This document shows positions 9,001 to 11,148 of a DNA stretch of 11,148 nt, one piece after another. Both the position numbers and the translations under genes were made by a program. The stretch's first letter is position 1, and every line of letters begins with the position of its first letter. Source of the stretch: Acetobacteraceae bacterium. Lineage in GTDB: Bacteria > Pseudomonadota > Alphaproteobacteria > Acetobacterales > Acetobacteraceae. Under the pieces are notes generated by a model that was not told the DNA's origin, ran no database searches, and worked only from the letters and a program-made list of their open reading frames with translations. The DNA is taken from positions 1 through 11,148 of the forward strand of contig CANJXD010000146.1 of assembly GCA_947478535.1 (NCBI GenBank). Direction: 5' to 3'.

Positions 9001-9265
9001 GGCACCGGGCCGCATGGACCTGCTGAGCACAATGCTGCATGAGATGGGCAACGCGATCGGCTTCGCCGAGGATGACGGTGAGGGCGTGACCGGTCGCATC
9101 CTGGCGGCTGGGCAGCGCCGCCTGCCCGCGGCCGATGCCGATCGTGCGCCGATGATCGACTGGGCCGGGCTGGCGATGGCGCCGGCTCCCCTGCCCGTCT
9201 CGCCGGCTTGGTTGTGCCGCGACATGGACCCCAATGGCGGCCTGCGCATCCGGCTGCCATCCTGA
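2..9265 (+). CDS. Giant RTX-repeat surface/secreted protein, C-terminal part (5' end outside window)
   Basis: The frame is open from the first complete codon of the window, so the GTG at 62 is only an internal codon and the true start lies upstream; at least 3,087 codons are present, ending in TGA at 9263-9265. Numbered from the GTG at 62, the visible order is: two short beta modules (about 138-290); a Gly/Ala/Asp-rich, beta-helix-like region resembling filamentous haemagglutinin (about 315-840); scattered RTX-like motifs such as GGHGNDS and GGTGNDD (about 844-1185); Calx-beta-like modules (about 1231-1583); a dense RTX region (about 1810-2788); and a degenerate matrixin-like domain (about 2889-3035). 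RTX motifs bind calcium and are typical of proteins exported by type I secretion, so this is probably a cell-surface adhesin or S-layer-like protein. Cysteine is very rare, as usual for such proteins. The LEPR-XLL-type N terminus of similar giants cannot be checked here. The exact function is unknown; the RTX assignment is firm. Confidence 0.9.
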   Translation, partial: AETAYYRDTLGYDAAALAGLVTARTTEYRALHLRYGALGNSYNAAFQYVPTADELATLRGSVKLWTEQELLTSFGAGLLKEVTSTVTVIEAPNIIGRNISVTVGVGQIGSSLPPVVIDVSPGAPPLTDDQRVALAAAERSEVQYLAAYPINELATANTSANTITTVDGDWLAQGFRAGQTITVENFNAITGVVPASALYTIASVTNRVITLTPDKVLPFGLGNVLRIARIVTDPTFQATAAPIATQVLFGQDSLTRTDGRSFLVDGFAVGQLLRIAGSTENSNEPGQSYTIAAITAAKMTLTQRITASPFARDIVITRGIAPVYVAIQIRSSDDLDVQATGEFSGFSYGAALIGSQEDLTISYFTAGAAGAGGNDITIKVAKSILAGEQSGYLIGRNLVVEAAEGRIGSDTGFLRFDANTGGTLTARARGDIFIEGVDRFGRRPGNLAIESVYSQTGQAYLIAAGAIRDALDTSAAKIKAQSITLRAETGIGGFATAANANYLDVDTTGAFDAISGGYLLLSQTNGDMRIEKIEGGWVYLRAQGAIRDADAAPGPARTLASYRLDLVAGGGIGSTAAPLKVGLRAGGGNAFFDLSASSATDGVFLDVTGDVQLIQVSAAAGAADASIRAFSGELTDALYGTGVNVIARRAFLYGRDGVGNAQSGQDIVTDVAVLEAESTFGDICVDNRGALIIGNALSAENFWGVIAFNGSVRISAGGAMTVTKNIYASGDATLITVDDRFDSNAEIAGSEPDDIILSGFAGSGNPTAVYANGAITLRSGDDFRLPQDVYLVSGAGIEIAGDWRGDRHGNLPVADGPDADDRIGSSIAIEGFLVAPQIVVSGGRDGDRITLAATGYVSGTTRLLGGHGNDSILVDSVQTLDLARKYRPGQAGPGALVSGFESTELRSRIIVDGQGGSDSTTIALTGSADVILEVTDSGGTDGGADLLTLRGTTGDDRFLIRPQAVFLQRSGAYFERVNIGHGVDVVDVLGGAGNDTFVVDDTGFITHLEGGTGNDDFRIGQLFGTARADGITVAEGDGFGTVETPGGLLSIGNREPLVATGGEGDDSLTVYASAAPLTFFGDAGAETVRVRAFDILGSDRSSVGEVAIFTGAGDDRIESSIGTGARIDGGSGANTLSLLGTAGDDSIIVTAGGVLARGRTVVLGNVTTLEVDGLEGDDRFTVVSTNPAVTTLLIGGLGNDSFNIAGDAPNIRTESGLGRTPAINHSIHSLDPAYNGILAEGVLVYGANSPVLITEPPGGLRLVENGAGGTASATYTVAMNPEMQRSALAMLTIAAPPADGASSGVELSTDGITFSRALALRFFGATYPGHPEAWGRIVTIWVRAVSDGAAEGTRKLAISHAFSAPDIFVPDPSVRDLLVEVQDDDAAGLVVTPVLSSGPVLEGDGAVHYRLSLTNPPAAGERVTVRLITTAAQVTIAAGEAGDAARFNAATGAITFTSADWNRPFDLAVTAVNDIVAERPLETFITPRFTSTLGTSPYRTAVAEPFAVALRDNDAPGVLIRQTDGQTAIGPGASDTYTIQLTKAPTRPVIVSLLPEAGIAVSAQSGGASPGRFAVQPDGTATVTFTTANWAIPFTVRVTATGEPPRTPAELVRAQDWQADQAKPHTVNGIAGKLVVEGGTIAARNRAILAATLLATETDTTPLYRGAGTNVATQTDTLRVFSDGSTGPTTGTLGRATAGTATSLGVLYGGPVTVAQFGTISGLGSLGGTTFHGMQVVDVLLGSGRDTFTVNGTIAGTLSVVQGGGGNDVITVTAGGGAAAPLVVFGDASQDGSSFTGSRTARNGSGFAFTAAGNDILRAIAADDGVVLYGGAGNDTMAGGSAGDWIVGGGGNDSMAGNGGDDIVLGDDGIILDLSRRFDLAPGLMGFVNQAGATLATGDPLLAGADRINGGGGRDILFGDHGWVFQDSGVQALQTTALTVALIALRPDDGAADDIGDTSGDTTIFGGMGDDTIRATGGNSVVFGDTGVVARDYLQTIYDDTGGNDRITAAGGDDTILGGRGADSIVAGNGDNRVLGDGGTLFFAAPGLLSEIDAGYDLPGGNDTIGAGAGSNIILGGSGDDRISTGTGNSLVLGDTGRIRLSAAGAPQLVTAQSGAFGGADSITLSTGNNLAFGGQGNDTMNGGNSADTLLGGDGYATYISAVRLGFVGSIVGSPAGNNLLLGGLGDDVLIGGSGHDSIDGALGQDLIFGDDVELFAANSPTDKSNPRFRQLSGALLYDAAGAPLVTGTAQQDPAGAPAWAGVSIYLKEVIGSSGNPVAGDDVLAGGGGRDQIFGQSGSDVIQGDGTLATSLTGGVAVGAGRNAAGELVVRPSFDAATDGDDYIEGGLGTDVIFGNLGQDDIIGGSSSLFGLTTTADRIEYYSDLIFGGSGRAIARNDVGDTTAQGHASDADVILGDNGNIFRIVGANGAYLTYNFDTYTAGLPVSQQARIVVRAVQLLDYVPGGDDRNGYTNDQGAFDEIHGEAGDDQIFGQVAGDLIFGDAGNDSLVGGQDRDLISGGTGQDAILGDDGLIFARRNSTSVGEPLFGFTPLVSLNTVVTAAGGTLSAVLDVADALVTTAWLMPDNLDPAIDDPDPLYRPRLASDVIYGGLGDDSIHGGAGDDAISGAEAPVLAYGNNPLFGLAPMVRFDFAHPGTGNGFFYFDNLLGRNNLTGQLAALSGSNPLGRPMFNDDGTLAASPALGKPWFLDFNAAEGPLDTRWLGTAKPTDGDDRLFGDLGDDWLVGGTGRDQLYGGFGDDVLDADDDKSTGGGRNLTPDTSPSYEDLAYGGAGRDVLIGNTAGDRLIDFGATDAFLQPFVQPGDADIIRSPTVPGVQAFLLALSKAAGADPIVGIRHGGDPARNGESVGELGMVLPQDPGWVLDQTGTARATAPAGRQANRDVALSAGTLPIWQFAAGPVPTGAPTTSIAEADLGTITIAAKAIWTAALGEGDARLAVLDRVHVALGTLPEGALGVTIGNTILLDADAAGWGWSTDIAAAPAPGRMDLLSTMLHEMGNAIGFAEDDGEGVTGRILAAGQRRLPAADADRAPMIDWAGLAMAPAPLPVSPAWLCRDMDPNGGLRIRLPS
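481..945 (+). repeat. Two tandem beta modules in the giant protein
   Basis: Two stretches of about 55-60 residues share a pattern: a Thr/Asp-Gly entry, then GFxxGQ (GFRAGQ near 527-544, GFAVGQ near 797-814), a short strand, an Asn-containing loop, YTIA (near 596-607 and 866-880), a further Val/Thr strand and LTLT or ITLT. The protein copies are clearly related but diverged, so this is an old duplication within the gene. Modules of this type occur in front of RTX regions in giant bacterial surface proteins; their ligand is unknown. Confidence 0.6.
1004..2560 (+). other. Filamentous-haemagglutinin-like beta-rich region of the giant protein
   Basis: The encoded segment is rich in Gly, Ala, Ser, Asp and beta-branched residues and alternates short strands with turns. 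Recurring elements include GAIRDA (twice, at about 1396-1413 and 1630-1650), ITLRAETGIGG, LVAGGGIGS and ITLRSGDD. This resembles the beta-helical parts of filamentous haemagglutinin and other large adhesins, in which turns of a right-handed helix are loosely repeated. The assignment rests on composition and motif style and no strict repeat length could be fixed by eye. It would form an extended stalk outside the cell. Confidence 0.5.
1756..1764 (+). repeat. Run of nine G inside the giant gene
   Basis: Nine consecutive G residues encode part of an Ala-Gly-Gly-Gly-Asn stretch. The frame is intact on both sides, so the run is in its coding length in this sequence. A gain or loss of one G would stop the giant protein early. 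Such tracts can slip during replication, and they are also common places for sequencing errors. Confidence 0.85.
3752..4810 (+). other. Calx-beta-like modules (about three) in the giant protein
   Basis: Around residues 1231-1583 (numbered from 62) the protein changes to modules of about 90-130 residues. Two of them end with an acidic turn (QDDDAAG at about 4145 and RDNDAPG at about 4532), and the modules carry LVEN/LEGDG-type entries, YTV or YRLSLT strands, TFTSADWNRPF and TFTTANWAIPF. The DDD/DND turn and the 'x-W-xx-PF-x-V-x-V' strand are typical of Calx-beta and related Ig-like extracellular modules, which bind calcium and often sit between beta-helix and RTX parts in giant adhesins. The third module lacks the acidic end and runs into a unique linker. 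Confidence 0.65.
5489..8425 (+). repeat. RTX calcium-binding repeat region
   Basis: This stretch encodes dozens of GGxGxDxxx nonapeptides, for example GGAGNDTM at 5489, GGRGADSI, GGSGDDRI, GGLGDDVL and GGTGRDQL. Such repeats wind into a parallel beta-roll with calcium held between turns and fold after export by type I secretion. The runs are short (two to five repeats) and are broken by inserts of 20-80 residues. Most runs end in LGDxG or FGDxG followed by a hydrophobic strand. The last clear repeats are GGAGRDVLIGNTAGDRLIDF at 8366-8425, whose DRLIDF ending is the usual close of an RTX roll. At the DNA level the copies are diverged and are not perfect repeats. Confidence 0.92.
8726..9166 (+). 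other. Degenerate matrixin-like metalloprotease domain at the C terminus
   Basis: The last 180 residues look like the C-terminal domain often found on giant RTX proteins. It has a helical stretch ending in ALGTLPEG, the strand GNTILLDADAAGWGW, then MDLLSTMLHEMGNAIGFAEDD and GRILAAGQRRLP. The family pattern is HExxHxxGxxH/D followed by a Met-containing turn. Here the motif (9038-9070) keeps His, Glu and Gly but has Asn (AAC at 9050) in place of the second zinc His and Glu in place of the third ligand. Normal zinc binding is therefore unlikely and the domain may be structural. The resemblance comes from recognising the family, not from a search. Confidence 0.6.
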
Positions 9266-9293
9266 TGCGCGGTTCGCGCCGATCCCGCTCAAC

Positions 9294-9299
9294 GAAGGA
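9294..9299 (+). promoter_or_regulatory. Ribosome binding site of the SapC-family gene
   Basis: GAAGGA is the only good Shine-Dalgarno-like stretch in the 38-base gap. Its spacing of 7 bases favours the second of two adjacent ATG codons (9307) over the first (9304). Confidence 0.55.
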
Positions 9300-9303
9300 C
9301 TGA

Positions 9304-10041
9304 ATGATGCCGACCCAGTTGCTGATCTACCGGACCGCGGTGCCGGTCTCCCGCGACCGCCACCAGGATGCCGCCATCGCGCCGGTCGGCGGCTATGGCT
9401 TCGCGGGCGGCATCAACTCCGTGCCGTTGATGGCGGTGGAATTCGCCCAGGCCGCGCCCGAATATCCCCTGGTCTTCGCCGGCCAGCCGGGTGAGCTGGT
9501 GCCAGCCGTTATCCTCGGCATCGGCAGCGACCAGAACCTGTTCCTGAACCCCGATGGCGACTGGGCCGGCACCTACGTTCCCGCCTTCCTGCGCCGCTAC
9601 CCCTTCGTCTTCAGCCATGACGCGGACCGCTTCACGCTCTGCGTCGATGAAGAATATGCGGGCTTCAACCGCGCGGGCGAAGGCAGCGCGCTGTTCGACG
9701 CCGCGGGCAAGCCGACGCCCTATACCGAATCCGTGTTGACCTTCCTGCAGGAATACCAGGAGCAGTTCCGCCGAACCCAGGCCTTCTGCGCCCGGGTGGA
9801 GGAACTCGGCCTGCTCGAGCCGATGCAGGCGCAGGTGACGGTCGGCAGCGGGGAGCGTCTTTCCCTCAGCGGCTTCCAGGCGGTGAACCGCGACCGGCTG
9901 AAGGCCCTGCCGGGAGAGGTGCTGGCGGAACTGGCCCGCAATGACGGGTTGGAGTTGCTCTACCTCCACCTGCAATCCATGCGCAATTTCGAGGCACTCG
10001 GCCGACGCCTGGCCGCCAGCCGCGACGTCCCGGCGCAATGA
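9304..10041 (+). CDS. SapC-family protein
   Basis: This 245-residue protein matches the SapC family (Pfam SapC), once linked to S-layer secretion or peptide resistance but without a proven biochemical activity. Characteristic stretches are GINSVPLMAVEFAQAAPEYP (36-55), VPAFLRRYPFVF (92-103), TLCVDEEYAGFN (111-122), LTFLQEYQEQFRRTQAFC (145-162), LLEPMQAQV (170-178) and LYLHLQSMRNFEAL (219-232). The length is normal for the family. No signal peptide or membrane segment is visible, so it is probably cytosolic. It starts 38 bases after the giant gene ends, on the same strand, which suggests one transcript. A GAAGGA ribosome site lies at 9294-9299. It is only 4 bases from the ATG at 9304 and 7 from the ATG at 9307, so translation may really begin at 9307, giving 244 residues. 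The place between an RTX substrate and an export adaptor suggests a helper role in making or exporting the giant protein; this is inference. Confidence 0.88.
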   Translation: MMPTQLLIYRTAVPVSRDRHQDAAIAPVGGYGFAGGINSVPLMAVEFAQAAPEYPLVFAGQPGELVPAVILGIGSDQNLFLNPDGDWAGTYVPAFLRRYPFVFSHDADRFTLCVDEEYAGFNRAGEGSALFDAAGKPTPYTESVLTFLQEYQEQFRRTQAFCARVEELGLLEPMQAQVTVGSGERLSLSGFQAVNRDRLKALPGEVLAELARNDGLELLYLHLQSMRNFEALGRRLAASRDVPAQ

Positions 10042-10087
10042 GCCCGCTTGCGTTGCACGGCGCCGAGCCGGGCCGGGCCTAGACTGG

Positions 10088-11020
10088 ATGGAACGCGCGC
10101 GCCCCGCGATCGGGCTTGCCGCGCATCAGGAGGAACGTGCGAGCGCTGAGGCGCTCGCCTGGGCACGGCTGGTCGGCGCCAGGGATGCCGCGGAACGCAG
10201 CGCCGGCTGGCTCGCCGTGCTGTGCAGCCAGCTGCCGCGGGTGCAGGGCGCCCTGCTGCTGTTGGGGCCGGATGCCGAGGGTGCCTTCGCCCCCGCCGCC
10301 ACCTGGCCGAACGCAACGCGCGACCTGCGGCATCTGGGCCCGGCGGCGGAACGGGCGTTGCAGGAGCGGCGTGGCATCGTCCTGCCCGCTCCGGCCACGC
10401 CGGATGCGCTGGCCTATGTCGCGTGCCCGGTGGAGGTTGCCGGCACGCTGCATGGTGTCGTCGCCCTCGCCTTGCCGCCCGCGCCGGATGCCGAGTTGCA
10501 GCGCGCCTTGCGACAGACGCATTGGGCCACGGCATGGCTTGCCGATGGCTTCCGCCAACGGGCGCTGGGGGAAGGCGAGGCGCGGCTCGCCCGCATGGGC
10601 CTGCTGCTGCAACTGATGGCGACGGTGATGCAGGAACCGCGCCCCGCCCGCGCCGCGCTGGCGCTGGCGAACGAGCTGGCGGCGCGGCTCGGCTGCGAAC
10701 GGGTGGCGATCGGCTTCGAGGAACAGGGACGCATCCGCGTCTGCACCATCTCCAACACCGCCACCTTCGACCAGCGCATGGCCCTGGTTCGCCTGCTGGC
10801 AGCGGCGATGGATGAGGTACTGGATTTCGACACGGCACTGAGCCATCCCCCGGCCGATGCCGCGCCCTCCGGCGGTGTCGCCCATGCCGAGTTGGCGCGC
10901 GCGCATGGCGATGCCGCGGTGCTCTCCGTGCCGCTGCAGGACGGTGAGCGGGTGATCGGCGTGCTGACGCTGGAGCGCAGCGCCAACGCCCCCGATATCC
11001 GTCCGTTCGACAGCGGCTGA
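10088..11020 (+). CDS. GAF-domain N-terminal part of an HlyD-type secretion adaptor, truncated
   Basis: The 310 visible residues hold two GAF-like regions. The first is at about 35-155, with WLAVLCSQLP, ALLLLGP, RGIVLP and GTLHGVVALALP. The second is at about 170-308, with LALANELAARLGCERVAIGF, ISNTATFDQRMALVRLLAAAMDE, AHAELARAHGDAAVLSVPL and ERVIGVLTLER. Giant-RTX loci of alphaproteobacteria often encode an adaptor whose cytosolic N terminus looks like this and is followed by a membrane helix and HlyD/biotinyl-lipoyl domains. Here the protein stops in the last part of the second GAF region (RPFDSG), just before the final helix and the adaptor part. The stop TGA (11018-11020) appears to belong to an inserted element. 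The ATG at 10088 is the only plausible start: no in-frame ATG, GTG or TTG lies between it and the SapC-family stop, 46 bases upstream. No strong ribosome site is visible, so it may depend on coupled translation. It could alternatively be a free-standing GAF protein. Confidence 0.75.
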   Translation: MERARPAIGLAAHQEERASAEALAWARLVGARDAAERSAGWLAVLCSQLPRVQGALLLLGPDAEGAFAPAATWPNATRDLRHLGPAAERALQERRGIVLPAPATPDALAYVACPVEVAGTLHGVVALALPPAPDAELQRALRQTHWATAWLADGFRQRALGEGEARLARMGLLLQLMATVMQEPRPARAALALANELAARLGCERVAIGFEEQGRIRVCTISNTATFDQRMALVRLLAAAMDEVLDFDTALSHPPADAAPSGGVAHAELARAHGDAAVLSVPLQDGERVIGVLTLERSANAPDIRPFDSG

Positions 11021-11038
11021 GCTGCACCCGTTTTCTCT

Positions 11039-11054
11039 GGACACCCATTTGTCC
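11039..11054 (+). other. Small hairpin near the element's left end
   Basis: GGACA (11039-11043) can pair with TGTCC (11050-11054) around the six-base loop CCCATT. The flanking TCTC (11034-11037) and GAGA (11058-11061) could extend the stem with a bulge. It lies just upstream of the ribosome site of the first transposase frame. A structure there could limit read-through translation from outside, as in some insertion sequences, or could simply be part of the terminal repeat. Confidence 0.4.
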
Positions 11055-11071
11055 GAGGAGAGACCGGAACG

Positions 11072-11148
11072 ATGATGTCCAGTATGAAAAAGATCGATCA
11101 TTCTGACGCTGCTGATGGGCCTGTGGTCAGCGAGGGCGGGCGTAGCCC
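11072..11148 (+). CDS. Start of a probable transposase orfA (3' end outside window)
   Basis: Twenty-five codons are visible, opening MMSSMKKIDHSDAADG and staying open to the window edge. A purine-rich GAGGAGAGA (11055-11063) could serve as ribosome site, at a good distance from the ATG at 11072 or 11075. The short polar leader rich in Lys, Asp and Ser is like those before the helix-turn-helix of small OrfA/TnpA proteins of IS3 or IS66-type elements, but that domain would lie beyond the window. The call rests mainly on its position 54 bases inside a terminal-repeat-like end. Confidence 0.5.
   Translation, partial: MMSSMKKIDHSDAADGPVVSEGGRS

Larger units (their letters stand above)
11018..11148 (+). 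mobile_element. Left end of a probable IS3-family insertion sequence (right end outside window)
   Basis: The adaptor reading frame stops abruptly at 11018, and the following bases, TGAGCTGCACCCG then TTTTCTCTGGACACC, have the layout of IS3-family terminal repeats (5'-TG, a C-rich block, a T-rich block, GGACACC), most like the IS2 type. An open frame that does not resemble an adaptor starts 54 bases in. Composition also shifts to lower GC here than in the genes before. The other terminal repeat and the target duplication lie outside the window, so the family name rests on the end pattern recalled from known elements. Confidence 0.6.

Noticed and set aside
2909..9292. Antisense open frame of 2,127 codons opposite the giant gene
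   Set aside because: It is exactly in register with the sense codons, so it only requires that the sense gene avoids TCA, TTA and CTA, which its GC-rich codon use does. It ends at the TCA serine codon at 2909-2911. The translation is Arg/Ala/Gly/His-rich with no recognisable domain.
9941..10087. Upstream ATG at 9941 as start of the GAF protein
   Set aside because: It lies inside the SapC-family gene, and the 49 extra residues are Cys/Arg/Pro-rich shadow sequence unlike the GAF protein. The ATG at 10088 fits the intergenic gap.
10042..10087. Possible terminator between the SapC-family and GAF genes
   Set aside because: GC-rich inverted stretches are present but there is no T-run and no convincing stem, so transcription probably continues.

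Overview
This 11.1 kb window is GC-rich and coding almost throughout, all on the plus strand. Codon use strongly avoids A/T-ending codons: the giant gene has no TCA, TTA or CTA codon for about 2,100 consecutive codons. The protein families (giant RTX surface protein, SapC-family protein, GAF-containing export adaptor) and the base composition suggest an alphaproteobacterium, most likely Rhodospirillales/Acetobacteraceae. That placement is inferred from family resemblance and was not confirmed by a search.

Layout: (1) positions 2-9265 hold the C-terminal 3,087 codons or more of one giant repeat protein whose real start lies upstream of the window. In order it has short beta modules, a filamentous-haemagglutinin-like beta-rich region, scattered RTX-type motifs, a stretch of Calx-beta-like modules, a long RTX (GGxGxDx) region organised in larger units capped by LGDxGxI, and a C-terminal domain resembling a matrixin-type metalloprotease with a broken zinc motif. 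(2) Positions 9304-10041 encode a SapC-family protein. (3) Positions 10088-11020 encode a 310-residue protein made of two GAF-like regions. It looks like the cytosolic N-terminal part of an HlyD-type adaptor, cut off at its C terminus. (4) From about 11018 to the window end there is what looks like the left end of an IS3-family insertion sequence, with the start of its first transposase frame at 11072.

Reading as a whole: the three genes look like an operon for a type I secreted giant surface protein (substrate, SapC-family accessory protein, adaptor). The insertion sequence appears to have landed in the adaptor gene, and its first three bases (TGA) supply the stop codon. If so, this strain's export machinery for the giant protein is probably interrupted, or depends on another adaptor. 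No RNA genes, CRISPR arrays, phage genes or intergenic gaps above about 130 bases were seen.
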